A DNA stretch of 64,000 nucleotides from Halorubrum tebenquichense DSM 14210 (GCF_000337415.1 NZ_AOJD01000051.1:85105-149104); one strand, 5' to 3'. Positions 54,153 through 62,738 are shown, counted from the first letter of the stretch. Notes: generated by a model not told the origin, from the sequence alone. Translations and numbers: made by a program.

Positions 54153-54641
54153 GAGGAACGACCGGAGGAGGTCGCCGTCGTGTAGTTCCGACGGGACGCC
54201 CCCGAACCAGCGTGCGTCGCGGATCTCGCCTGGATCGACTCCGAGTTCGGTGGCGTCGGGAATACGCCCCTCGGCGCGCGCCGCGTAGACCACGTAGTCG
54301 GCCTCGAACGCGACCGCGTCGCGCTCGGCGTCGACGTACGACTGCTCGAAGACGACGATCGGATCGCCGACCGTCGCGTCGAGCCCCGTCTCTTCTCGGG
54401 CCTCCCGCGCCGCCGCGGTCGCCGGCGGCTCGCCGGGTTCGGCCGCGCCGCCGGGGAGGACCCAGCCATCAGACCACCCGGTCTTCACGAACGCGAGTCG
54501 GCCGTCTGGATCCCGGACGCGGGCCGCGGTCGTCAGGGCGGTCCCCTCCTCCGCCCAGTCGCGGAGCGCCTCGATCCGATTCGGCGGGAGCCGGATCGAT
54601 TGGCGTTCTCGGGGGGCGTCGGGCGCGAGGGCGTCGGGCAT
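54135..54641 (-). CDS. Nudix hydrolase
   Basis: A 168-residue protein with a complete Nudix box, GGAAEPGEPPATAAAREARE followed by ETGL (G-x5-E-x7-R-E-x2-E-E-x-G), at about residues 63-87. Preceded by TGWSDGWVLPGG. Hydrolyses a nucleoside-diphosphate derivative; substrate unknown. The N-terminal 30 residues are not part of the fold. Convergent overlap of 18 bases with the PQQ-like gene. Confidence 0.88.
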   Translation of the reverse strand: MPDALAPDAPRERQSIRLPPNRIEALRDWAEEGTALTTAARVRDPDGRLAFVKTGWSDGWVLPGGAAEPGEPPATAAAREAREETGLDATVGDPIVVFEQSYVDAERDAVAFEADYVVYAARAEGRIPDATELGVDPGEIRDARWFGGVPSELHDGDLLRSFLSGEDR

Positions 54642-54649
54642 TGGTGCGG

Positions 54650-55828
54650 TTACGCGTCGAACGTCAGCCCGTCCCGCAGCTCCCGTGCCCGGTCGAGCAG
54701 CGCGTCGCGCTCGTCGGCCGAGACCGCGTCCGGGTCCGCGTCGCCGTCCGTCACCGTGAGGTGGCCCATCTTCCGGAGCGGGTACGTGTCGTCTTTCTCG
54801 TACCAGTGGAGGTCGGCGTCGGGCGCGCCGAGGACCGACTCGACGCCCGACAGCGTCGCGGGTTCGATTTCGTCAACGTCCCCGAGCACGTTCGCCGTGA
54901 CCGCGGGCGCGACGAGGTCGGTCGGGCCGAGCGGCCAGCCGAGGACCGCGCGGACGTGGTTCTCGAACTGCGAGGTGCGCGCGCCCTCGATCGTCCAGTG
55001 GCCGGAGTTATGCGGGCGCGGCGCGATCTCGTTGACCAGTACCTCGCCCTCTCGGGTCTCGAACAGCTCGATCCCGAAGACGCCGCGGCCGTCGAGGACG
55101 TCCAGCACGTCGCGGGCGACCGACTCGGCCTCGGCGACGACCGCGTCGTCGGCGCGGGCGGGGGCGACGCTCTCGCGGAGGATCTCCTCGCGGTGGACCG
55201 TCTCCGTGACGGGGTAGGTCCTGGTCTCGCCGTCAGCCCCCTTCAGCCCCATCACCGCGATCTCGCGCTCGAAGTCGAGGAACTCCTCGGCCATCGCGGC
55301 ACCGCCGACCTCGTCGAGCGCGGCCGCGGCCGCGTCCGGCGTCTCCACGGGAACGTTTCCGCGGCCGTCGTAGCCGCCCTCGCGGGCCTTCAGCATGACG
55401 CCGCCGAACTCCTCGACGACGCGTTCGAGGCCCTCGGCGGTCGCGACCGCGACGAACTCGGGGACGGGGATCCCCGCGTCCGCGAGCGCCTCCTTCTGGA
55501 CCAGCTTGTCCTGAATGGTCTCCAGCGTTTCGGTGTCGGGATGGACCGACACGCCGTGCTCCTCGCCCGCGGCCGCGAGGACGTCCGGGTCGGCGAGTTC
55601 GATCTCGAACGTCAGGGCGTCGACGCGGCTCGCGAGCTCGTCGATCGCGTCCGCGTCGTCGAAGTCGGCGACGATCTGGTCGGCGGCGACGGTCGCCGCC
55701 GGACAGTCGGGCGTCGGATCCAGCACCACGAGGTCGACGCCGAGCGGCGAGGCGGCCTCGGCCAGCATCCGGCCGAGCTGTCCGCCCCCGACGACCCCGA
55801 GCGTCGGTCCCGGCAGAGTGATCGACAT
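54650..55828 (-). CDS. purK: N5-carboxyaminoimidazole ribonucleotide synthase PurK
   Basis: A 392-residue ATP-grasp enzyme. LGVVGGGQLGRMLAEAA at the N terminus, VMLKAREGGYDGRGN (ATP grasp) and VFGIELFETREGEVLVNEIAPRPHNSGHWT are PurK hallmarks. Converts AIR, bicarbonate and ATP to N5-CAIR for PurE. ATG 55828 is the start; a far longer frame upstream is antisense to the surface-protein gene. Nine bases separate its stop from the Nudix start, so those two may be co-transcribed. Confidence 0.94.
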   Translation of the reverse strand: MSITLPGPTLGVVGGGQLGRMLAEAASPLGVDLVVLDPTPDCPAATVAADQIVADFDDADAIDELASRVDALTFEIELADPDVLAAAGEEHGVSVHPDTETLETIQDKLVQKEALADAGIPVPEFVAVATAEGLERVVEEFGGVMLKAREGGYDGRGNVPVETPDAAAAALDEVGGAAMAEEFLDFEREIAVMGLKGADGETRTYPVTETVHREEILRESVAPARADDAVVAEAESVARDVLDVLDGRGVFGIELFETREGEVLVNEIAPRPHNSGHWTIEGARTSQFENHVRAVLGWPLGPTDLVAPAVTANVLGDVDEIEPATLSGVESVLGAPDADLHWYEKDDTYPLRKMGHLTVTDGDADPDAVSADERDALLDRARELRDGLTFDA

Positions 55829-55953
55829 GTGGAAGCCAGTACTGGACAGGGGTGAATAAGTATTACCAAATCCGGTAGAGAATAGGCACGAACGCGGATC
55901 GATTGGTCGCGCGAGAACCGATCGAGCCCGCCGTCGGGACCCCCGGCGACGGG

Positions 55954-57411
55954 CTACTCCCGACGCAACAGCAGGGATCCGCCGACCACGACGAGGAGCA
56001 GGCTCACGAGACCGACCACCTGCGTGAGGCCGATTCCGAACCCTTCCAGCGGCGAGCCGCCGTCTCCGGAGCCGTCGGCGTCGCCCGCGCCGCCGTCCGA
56101 CGAGTCGGCACCCCCGGTCGACTCCCCGTCGGGAGTAGTCCGTTCGACGACGGAGACGGCCCCGACCTCGGTCGGGCCGACGGCGACCTCGTACTCCCCG
56201 GGCTCGGTGAACTGCGGCGTGAACGTGACGCGTCGGGTCGCGTCGGCGGGGACGGTTATCGTCCGGTCGTCCACGAGTTCGCCGTTTATCCGGAGGTCGA
56301 CGTTCGTCGTCCCCTCGGCGTCGCCGGCGTTCCGCAGTTCGACGACCACCTCCGTCGCGCGCTCCGGGGTCACCTCCTCGGCCCCGAGCGAGGCGTCCGC
56401 GACCGTCACGTCGGACTGCGGCCCGCCGACGGCGAAGTACGAGAACCCGGGCGTCTCGGCGACGTAGGTCCCGTCGCCCTCGTAGGTCGTCGGCAGTTCT
56501 CGCCACTGGTTATCGGCGTAGCGGTACAGCGCGACCTCCTCGGGCGATTCGGCGTCGGAGAACGCCGACATGTCCGCCTCGAAGCGGATCTCCGCGCTCT
56601 CGACCGCCCCGGAGTCGAACGTGTCCGAGGAGATCTCGAACGCCGACACGGTCTCCGCGTTCTCGTGACCGCGCACGTCGTCCGGGATTCCGGAGGGCTC
56701 CATCGGCGTCACGTCGAGGTCGAACGAGAGAATGTCGGACGACGCGGCGACCGACAGGGCCGAGAGCGTCGCGTTCGACGACGCCGCCGCCCCGCTCGGG
56801 AGGTCCGCCTCAACGACCTCGCCGGCGTCGACGCTCGCCGCGCTGAGCGTCGCGGTGTCGTTCGTCGTCTCGACCGACGCGGCCGTCGTCTCGACGGTGT
56901 CGCCGCTCGGCGGCGGCGCGACGGCACCGCCGCCGCCGTCCGAACCGCCGTCGCTTCCGTCGCCGCCGTCGGAACCACCGCCGCTTCCGTCGCCGCCCTC
57001 CGAACCGCCGCCTCCCTCGCCGACCGCGAGGTCGACGCGGCGGACCTCGCCCGGCTCCCACTCGACCGGTTCGTCTGTCCCGGCGACCTCGCCGTTGACG
57101 CGGAACTCGACGGTCGCCCCGGCGTCGTCGCTCGTCCCTTCGACGACGAGCTTCTGGTCGAACGCGGACGACCCGCCGTACGCCCCGGACTGGGTCGTGG
57201 TGAGGCTCCCGCGCAGTTCGCCGCCGACGTACGCGGTGACTTCGACGCCCTCGGGGGCCGGCTCCCCGTCGACGGTCACGTCGCCGAAGTAGGCCGCGGG
57301 CGTCGGCGGCGGTCCGTCCTGCGCGACGGCCGCCGGCGCGACGGCGACCGCGGAGACGACAAGTAGCGATGCGACGAGGACCGCGAGCGGTGTCGAGCGT
57401 GTTCGTATCAT
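55954..57411 (-). CDS. Cell-surface protein with PGF-pre-PGF and CARDB-like domains
   Basis: A 485-residue exported protein. Signal peptide at 1-30 (LAVLVASLLVVSAVAVAPAA). N-terminal Ig-like domain to about 125, a Gly/Ser/Asp/Glu linker, then the PGF-pre-PGF-type domain (YRYADNQWRELPTTYEGDGT, AETPGFSYFAVGG) and a CARDB-like beta domain (VVELRNAGDAEGTTNVDLRINGEL region). A single C-terminal membrane helix (LTQVVGLVSLLLVVVGGSLL) ends RRE, resembling archaeosortase-type sorting tails. Probable S-layer-associated protein. Confidence 0.82.
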   Translation of the reverse strand: MIRTRSTPLAVLVASLLVVSAVAVAPAAVAQDGPPPTPAAYFGDVTVDGEPAPEGVEVTAYVGGELRGSLTTTQSGAYGGSSAFDQKLVVEGTSDDAGATVEFRVNGEVAGTDEPVEWEPGEVRRVDLAVGEGGGGSEGGDGSGGGSDGGDGSDGGSDGGGGAVAPPPSGDTVETTAASVETTNDTATLSAASVDAGEVVEADLPSGAAASSNATLSALSVAASSDILSFDLDVTPMEPSGIPDDVRGHENAETVSAFEISSDTFDSGAVESAEIRFEADMSAFSDAESPEEVALYRYADNQWRELPTTYEGDGTYVAETPGFSYFAVGGPQSDVTVADASLGAEEVTPERATEVVVELRNAGDAEGTTNVDLRINGELVDDRTITVPADATRRVTFTPQFTEPGEYEVAVGPTEVGAVSVVERTTPDGESTGGADSSDGGAGDADGSGDGGSPLEGFGIGLTQVVGLVSLLLVVVGGSLLLRRE

Positions 57412-57745
57412 GGGGAAACGTCCCACACCGGTTCGAACGGGGCGACCCGAGCGGGGACGCCCGGACGTTGCGGGGGAGGGACGCCCGACAGCAGGGTTCC
57501 GGTGTAAGTAGTTATTAACCGATTGCTACGACGGATTACCGGATCGGGACGCGGGGTAACGGGTCGTTTCGCCGGGCGGCGACGCCGCGACGTCTGCGGG
57601 ATCCGCGACGCTCGCGACTCGAAGCGAGAGCGACGGACGGGCCGCGAGGGGAGGTCGACCGAGACCGGACGAGAGCGCGAACAATCCCTCATGTTCGCAA
57701 GCATATCGGCTAATACATTAGACCGGGGTGGCCGTACGGATAGTC
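57412..57745. other. Divergent intergenic region, no gene seen
   Basis: About 330 bases between the surface-protein gene and the DUF7344-like gene. It holds AT-rich TATA candidates, GTTATTAAC near 57509 for the minus gene and TAATACATTAGA near 57710 for the plus gene. No conserved reading frame or repeat is visible in the rest, which is GC-rich. Confidence 0.5.
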
Positions 57746-58489
57746 ATGTTACCAATAGTCACGGATGGGGCGGGCGGTCGGGACCCCCGCTGTCGCCCCG
57801 ACGGCGGCCGAGGCGACGTCGGTGGCGGAGGCGGTAGTGCCGGCGGCCAAGGCGACGTCGACGGCAGCGGGATCGGTGGTGACGACGCGGACGAACCGGG
57901 GCCGCGTGCGCGGAACGGAGCCCTCGGTCCGGGCGGGTCGGATCGGGTCGTCGAGCGCGGCGACCTCCTCGAAATCCTCGGGAACCGGCGACGGCGGCTG
58001 CTGTGGGCGCTGCTCCACCGCCGCGACGGCCCCGTCGACCTCGCCGACGCGTCCCGGGAGGTCGCGGCCCGGGAACGCGGGGTCGACCCGGCGGTCGTCA
58101 CGAGCGAGGAGCGCAAGAGCGTGTACGCGTCGCTGTACCAGCACCACTGCCCGGTGATGAGCGAGGCGGGCGCGGTCGCGTTCGACCGCGAGGAGTCGAC
58201 CGTCGAGGCGGTCCCCGCCGCCGAGCGACAGCGGTTCCTCGATCTGGCGATCGACTCGAGGGCGGTCGCGCGGGCGGTCGCCGGCGCGCTCGCGGCCGTC
58301 ACGGGCGTCGTCGGCGTCGGGTGGGCGCTCGGCGCGCCGGTGCTCGGTTCGCTCACCCCGACCGAGTTCGGAGCCGTCGTGGGGGTGAGCGTCGCGGTCT
58401 CTGTCACCGCCTACGCGGCGGTCGTCTCCCGCAGATACCCGGTCCGTCTCGGCGACCTCCTGAGCGCCGCGGACGGGACGGACCGGTGA
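57728..58489 (+). CDS. DUF7344-like winged-helix protein with C-terminal membrane helices
   Basis: A 253-residue protein. The N-terminal 70 residues are Gly-rich and disordered. Residues about 75-165 form a haloarchaeal winged-helix-like domain (LLEILGNRRRRLLWALLHRRDG, VTSEERKSVYASLYQHHCPVM, AFDREESTVEAV) as in DUF7344 proteins. Two membrane helices follow (VAGALAAVTGVVGVGWALGA and AVVGVSVAVSVTAYAAVVS). Possible membrane-bound regulator. Start could be GTG 57728 or ATG 57746. Confidence 0.72.
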   Translation: MAVRIVMLPIVTDGAGGRDPRCRPDGGRGDVGGGGGSAGGQGDVDGSGIGGDDADEPGPRARNGALGPGGSDRVVERGDLLEILGNRRRRLLWALLHRRDGPVDLADASREVAARERGVDPAVVTSEERKSVYASLYQHHCPVMSEAGAVAFDREESTVEAVPAAERQRFLDLAIDSRAVARAVAGALAAVTGVVGVGWALGAPVLGSLTPTEFGAVVGVSVAVSVTAYAAVVSRRYPVRLGDLLSAADGTDR

Positions 58490-58490
58490 C

Positions 58491-59225
58491 TCAGACGGAT
58501 ATCCTCCGGAGGTCGGCTTCGAGGCCGTCGACGAACTCGTTGTACGCCTCGACGAACCCGCGGAACCGGTCCGCGTACTCCCGCACGTCGGCCGCTGATG
58601 GGGACTCGTACTGCGACAGGAGGTACAGTCCGCCCGAGCCGCCGATCCGGAGGTACGAGACCGCGCCCTCGTCGTACTTCAGCTCCCAGCGGTCGCCCGC
58701 GACGCGGGCCGTGAACGTCCCGTAGTCGTCGCTCTCGTACCGGTACACCTCTCCGGCGATGACCGCGCAGGTGTCGCGGATTTCGTCGAGGACGCGGTCG
58801 CGCTCGGCCACCACGCCGTCGGTGGTCGCCGGCTCGGGGAAGTCGGCGCTCACGCCGTCGAGGACGCCGGACAGCGACTCGACGTAGTCGTTCCACGCCG
58901 CCACGAACGCGGCGTAGTCGTCGAGGGCGTCGGCCAGATCGTTCGGCTCGGGCGGCTGCTTCGTCGAGATCACGTACGTGTCCGAACCGGAGTTCGGCGA
59001 GAACAGGAGGAACTCCAGTTCGCCGGCCTCGTGTTTCACCGTCCATTCGCCGCCGGGCGTCGAGAGGGTCTCGCGGCCGTAGTCGCCCCCCTGAAGCGTC
59101 GCGAGCTGGTAGGCGATCCGTCCCGCGTGGTCGCGGACGGCCGCGACGAGGTCGTCGCGGCGCTCCGCCACCGCCGCGGCGTCGCGGACGTCGACGTCGA
59201 TCCCGAGGTCTGCCTGCGTCGTCAC
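58491..59225 (-). CDS. Uncharacterised acidic protein made of two homologous repeats
   Basis: A 244-residue soluble protein. Residues about 20-122 and 140-241 are copies of one domain with a 119-residue offset: D48-Y-G and D167-Y-G, W61 and W180 with following K, and AFVAAWNDYVESL against GFVEAYNEFVDGL. Both halves have an alpha-beta-alpha look. No catalytic motif or known family is recognised. One base separates its stop from the stop of the DUF7344-like gene (convergent). Confidence 0.75.
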   Translation of the reverse strand: MTTQADLGIDVDVRDAAAVAERRDDLVAAVRDHAGRIAYQLATLQGGDYGRETLSTPGGEWTVKHEAGELEFLLFSPNSGSDTYVISTKQPPEPNDLADALDDYAAFVAAWNDYVESLSGVLDGVSADFPEPATTDGVVAERDRVLDEIRDTCAVIAGEVYRYESDDYGTFTARVAGDRWELKYDEGAVSYLRIGGSGGLYLLSQYESPSAADVREYADRFRGFVEAYNEFVDGLEADLRRISV

Positions 59226-59305
59226 GATCTCACTGGGCGCGCCACGGAGTTAATCGGTTCGGGTCGATGAGACCGCGCCCCTCTCGGCGTTCGCGTGAGG
59301 GGCCG

Positions 59306-60490
59306 TCACCGGATCGTCTCGCGGATCTCGCGGAGCCGCTCTGGCTCGTCGACGCCCGACCGGACGACGACCGCGGAGACCGCGTCGCCGCCGGGGACCG
59401 GCGCGTCGCCGCTCAGTATCGCGTCCGAACCGGCTTCCCCGGCGAGCCAGCGCCGCCCGTCGGCGATCGCCTCCCGGTTGAGCCACTGGGGCGGGCCGCC
59501 GACCACGAGCAGCGTCCGGTCGGCCCGCCCGTCGGGGACCTCGACCGTGTTCTTCCCGCGGGCCGCCTTGCGGATGACCGTCTCGATGGCCGACACCGCC
59601 GCGCTCGTGTCGACCTCCGCCGGCTCCGAGGAGCCGAACAGCCCGAGGCCGAACCGGGACCCGCCCTCCGACGACTCCACCGCCTGCGTCGCGTGGCCGA
59701 TCGCCGCGATCTCGCCGTCGCCGCCCACCGCCCGGGCGACGTCGCTCGCGTCGAGCACCTGCTGGGGCGTCGACGTCCCCTCCGGCGTCTCGCCCGCCCC
59801 GAACAGCGCCGCGATCCGCTCGGCGGCGACCCCGTTGAGCCGGTCGCGGGCCCCGCCAAGCGTCTCGCCGGGGCGGAGCCACGCCGCGTTGTCGAACGGG
59901 AACACCGCCGCGCAGCGGTCGGAGAGCGCGTCGAGGGTCCGCGCCGCGTTGCGCTCGGCCAGCGGCCGGTGCGGCGTCCTCGGTTCCGTCCCGTTCCCGG
60001 ACGCGGCGCTTCCGGCCGCCGCGTTCCCGGCCGCCGCGCTCGGCGGCCCCTCGTCGCCGTCCGGCTCCTCGGTCTCGCTCGGGGTCGGCAGGAACCCGAG
60101 CGCGTAGACGGGGGCGTCGTAGAGCCGCGAGAGCTCCTCGGCGAGCGCGGGCGCTGCGCCCGCGCCGGCCGCGCCGCCGAGCCCGACGACGATCAGGAAC
60201 GCCTCCGCGAGCGACGGCCGCTGGTCGTCCATCTCCCTGCCGAGCTCGCTCGCGTGCGCGTCGCCGAGGCGGCGTCCCGCGTGGAGGTCGCCGCCGAGAC
60301 CGTCCCCGCCCGCCGCGTCGCCGAACCGGTACCGGCGGTCCTCGCCGAGCGCGTCGAGCGCGCCGAGCGCGTCCATGTCGGTGTCGAACGCGTTGACGCC
60401 CGCGAGGAACGGGTCGTCGTCGTGGTCGGCGGCGAGCCGGTCGGCGACCCGCACCCCGGCCCCGCCGAGGCCGATGACGTGTAGTCGCAT
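59306..60490 (-). CDS. Divergent tubulin/FtsZ superfamily protein
   Basis: A 394-residue protein. MRLHVIGLGGAGVRVADRL matches the nucleotide-binding start of the fold and VVGLGGAAGAGAAPALAEEL sits where the GGGTGSG tubulin signature is expected, with Thr replaced by Ala. LDASDVARAVGGDGEIAAIGHAT aligns with the FtsZ T7 loop and keeps an Asp at D212. A Gly/Ala/Pro insert occurs at about 140-170. Nucleotide binding is plausible but weakened. ATG 60490; longer frames run into element C. A TATATCCCC box is just upstream (near 60512). Confidence 0.75.
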   Translation of the reverse strand: MRLHVIGLGGAGVRVADRLAADHDDDPFLAGVNAFDTDMDALGALDALGEDRRYRFGDAAGGDGLGGDLHAGRRLGDAHASELGREMDDQRPSLAEAFLIVVGLGGAAGAGAAPALAEELSRLYDAPVYALGFLPTPSETEEPDGDEGPPSAAAGNAAAGSAASGNGTEPRTPHRPLAERNAARTLDALSDRCAAVFPFDNAAWLRPGETLGGARDRLNGVAAERIAALFGAGETPEGTSTPQQVLDASDVARAVGGDGEIAAIGHATQAVESSEGGSRFGLGLFGSSEPAEVDTSAAVSAIETVIRKAARGKNTVEVPDGRADRTLLVVGGPPQWLNREAIADGRRWLAGEAGSDAILSGDAPVPGGDAVSAVVVRSGVDEPERLREIRETIR

Positions 60491-60559
60491 ACGTCGCCGG
60501 TCGTCGACCGGGGATATATGACTTCGGCTCGCCGCGAGCGAGGGTCGGGGGAGGCAGTA

Positions 60560-60897
60560 GCCACACGCGATGGACCGGCGGTGGCGTGTGCCTGCGAGGC
60601 CGCACCGCGGCCGAGCAGCACGCGCGAGGGAGTCGCTGGCCCCGGAGCGAAGCGGAGGGTGCCAGCGGCGAGGCTGGGGAGGCATGAGGTGCGGTGCTGT
60701 GCTGGGCGGGGGCGGGACTCAAAGGGGCAGCCGCGAGGCGGGCGGAGACGACGTAAGCACCACAGGAGCGAACGTAGTGAGCGACGAGGAGCGCAACGAG
60801 TGTACGCCCGCCTCGCGGCTGGGGCTTCGGCGGTCTCCGTGCTGATCGGTCGTTTATAAGCAATCACGTACAGCCGAGCGGCTGGGGCTTCGGCGGT
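60560..60897 (-). ncRNA. Candidate structured RNA element, copy C
   Basis: Occupies the 60491-60978 gap. Reading leftward: two leader boxes (60879-60897 and 60816-60834, period 63), a perfect 17-base stem with arms 60805-60821 and 60728-60744, the block CGAGGCTGGGGAGGC (60669-60689), a seven-base stem CGCTGGC/GCCAGCG (60634-60640 and 60661-60667), the block CGCGCGAGGGAGTCG, and a six-base hairpin GGCCGC/GCGGCC (60598-60603 and 60607-60612). The same plan as copies A and B with compensatory changes. Several overlapping frames are open here but show no protein-like conservation between copies. It is about 108 bases upstream of the tubulin-like gene on the same strand. Confidence 0.65.
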
Positions 60898-60922
60898 CTC
60901 CGTGTCGGTCGGTGATTTATAA
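60853..60922 (-). promoter_or_regulatory. Two TATA boxes of element C
   Basis: TTATAAA on the minus strand at 60853-60859 and 60916-60922. Each is exactly 18 bases upstream of a leader box (60816-60834 and 60879-60897), as in element A. The upstream box is followed by the short palindrome CAGCCG-AG-CGGCTG. Suggests two tandem promoters. Confidence 0.6.
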
Positions 60923-60978
60923 GCAACTGCGTCGGAGCGAGCGATCGAGTTCAGCGCCGCGTCTCACCACCGGTATGA

Positions 60979-62082
60979 TCAGAACTCGTCGAGCCGTTGC
61001 TGGGCCTCCGGAATCTCGGGACCGGGGTCCGGCTCCACGCCGAGCAGGCGCAACAGCGCGGTGTCCGCGAACGTCAACGCCAACACGAGGACGATCGGCG
61101 CGAGGAACAGACCGTGGAACCCGAACACCACCGGTCCGAAGATGTACGCGAGCATGAGCAGGCCGACGTGGGTCGTCTCGCCGCTGAAGTACGGCCGGAG
61201 GACGATGTCGGGGATGGTGTCGACGACCACGATCGCGACCGCGAGGAACCCGGCGACGTACGCGAGCAGCGCGACCTCGCCGTCGATCGCGACGGGGATC
61301 GACATCGCCGCCGCGATCGGGACGTAGACGATCTTCATCCCGATCACGGGGATCAGGCTGGCGACGCCGGTGAGCGCGCCGGCCAGCGTCGGGTACGGGA
61401 TCTCGACCGCCGCGGGCGCGGCCGCGTTGTACCCGAGGTAGGTGACGACCGCGATGATCGAGATGGCGATGACGTTGAGCAGGTTCCCGTACAGCACCGC
61501 CTCCAGCTCGTCGTCCGCCGTTTCGAGGTACTCGCGAACGATCGCGTCGTCGTCGAATCTGAGCAGCCAGTCGTGGAAGCGAGAGCCGTCGATGAGCAGG
61601 TAGTACGTGACGATGACGGTGATGAGGAGGTTCAGGGCGAGCCCGGACAACGTACTCGCCAGCAGCGAGGCCTGCTCGGAGACGAGGTCGATGAGGGGGT
61701 CGAACTGCCCGGACTGGTACGCCGCGATCAGGTCGTCCATCGTCGGGTTCGACAGCTCCGCGAGGTCGCCGATCACCGAGTTCTCCGCGCCGATGGTGTC
61801 GGCCACCGGATACGCCTCGATGAACCGCCGGGCCTCCAGAATGAGCAACACCAGCGTGTAGCTCACCAGCCCGATGAGCGGGACGCCGATGACCGATAGC
61901 GACACCACCGCGCGGACCCGGGCCGGCAGCCGGAACCGTTCGAGCCGGTGGTAGAAGCGCCGCGTCGAGTAGTAGAGGAAGACGGCGACGGTGAGCGGGG
62001 CGACGAACCGGTAGGCCACGAAGCCGGCGACGAGCGCGACCGCGAGGCCGAAGAGGGCGACGACGAACCGCTTTTCGTCCAT
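60979..62082 (-). CDS. AI-2E family transporter (permease)
   Basis: A 367-residue membrane protein with about eight helices. The family pattern is seen in AVFLYYSTRRFYHRLERF, LIPVIGMKIVYVPIAAAM and AYIFGPVVFGFHGLFLAPIVL. Members export small molecules; some act as Na+/H+ antiporters. Substrate unknown. ATG 62082 (MDEKRFVVALFGLAV) is preferred over an 11-codon longer start. Confidence 0.85.
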   Translation of the reverse strand: MDEKRFVVALFGLAVALVAGFVAYRFVAPLTVAVFLYYSTRRFYHRLERFRLPARVRAVVSLSVIGVPLIGLVSYTLVLLILEARRFIEAYPVADTIGAENSVIGDLAELSNPTMDDLIAAYQSGQFDPLIDLVSEQASLLASTLSGLALNLLITVIVTYYLLIDGSRFHDWLLRFDDDAIVREYLETADDELEAVLYGNLLNVIAISIIAVVTYLGYNAAAPAAVEIPYPTLAGALTGVASLIPVIGMKIVYVPIAAAMSIPVAIDGEVALLAYVAGFLAVAIVVVDTIPDIVLRPYFSGETTHVGLLMLAYIFGPVVFGFHGLFLAPIVLVLALTFADTALLRLLGVEPDPGPEIPEAQQRLDEF

Positions 62083-62199
62083 GGACCACGGTCGCCAGCG
62101 CCCGACATAAACCATGGTGGTCGGTTCGGGAGCCGCGAGACCGAGCGTGCCGTCACGGCGATCCCAAAGCCCCTAACGGCGGGGAGTGAAGGGGGACGC

Positions 62200-62697
62200 A
62201 TGAGCGACATTCACCCGGACCAGCGCGTCGCGGTGCTGGCGGACTCGCAGAACCTGTACCACTCGGCACAGAGCGTGTACTCCCGGAACATCGACTACTC
62301 CGGCCTGCTCGAAGCGGCCGTCGCCGACCGCTCGCTCGTCCGCGCCATCGCGTACGTGATCCGCGCCGACTCCCCCGAGGAGGAGAGCTTCTTCGAGGCG
62401 CTGCGCGACATCGGCTTCGAGACGAAGATCAAGGAGATCAAGACGTTCGCAGACGGCTCGAAGAAGGCCGACTGGGACCTCGGGATGAGCCTCGACGCCG
62501 TCTCCTTAGCGAGTCACGTCGACACCGTCGTCCTCTGTACCGGCGACGGCGACTTCGCGCGGCTCTGCTCGCACCTCCGCCACGAGGGCGTCCGCGTCGA
62601 GGCCATGGGGTTCGGCAACTCCGCCGCCGACGAGCTGATCGAGGCCGCCGACGACTTCGTCGACCTCGCCGAAGACGAGGAGACGTTCCTGCTGTAG
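62200..62697 (+). CDS. NYN (LabA/DUF88) domain nuclease-like protein
   Basis: A 165-residue PIN-like protein. VAVLADSQNLYHSAQ (D15), KKADWDLGMSLDAVSLAS and VVLCTGDGDFARLCSHLR supply the acidic residues of the NYN active site; ending GFGNSAADELIEAADDFVDL. Likely an RNA-cleaving or -binding enzyme. Start ATG 62200 follows an AGTGAAGGGGG stretch. Divergent from the AI-2E gene. Confidence 0.85.
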   Translation: MSDIHPDQRVAVLADSQNLYHSAQSVYSRNIDYSGLLEAAVADRSLVRAIAYVIRADSPEEESFFEALRDIGFETKIKEIKTFADGSKKADWDLGMSLDAVSLASHVDTVVLCTGDGDFARLCSHLRHEGVRVEAMGFGNSAADELIEAADDFVDLAEDEETFLL

Positions 62698-62738
62698 TCG
62701 GTCGCACGTCGGGGCCTGTGCCCGTTCGTCGGACAGCT

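Noticed and set aside
54650..56506. 618-codon extended form of PurK
   Set aside because: The upstream part is antisense-frame noise over the cell-surface protein gene; PurK starts at 55828.
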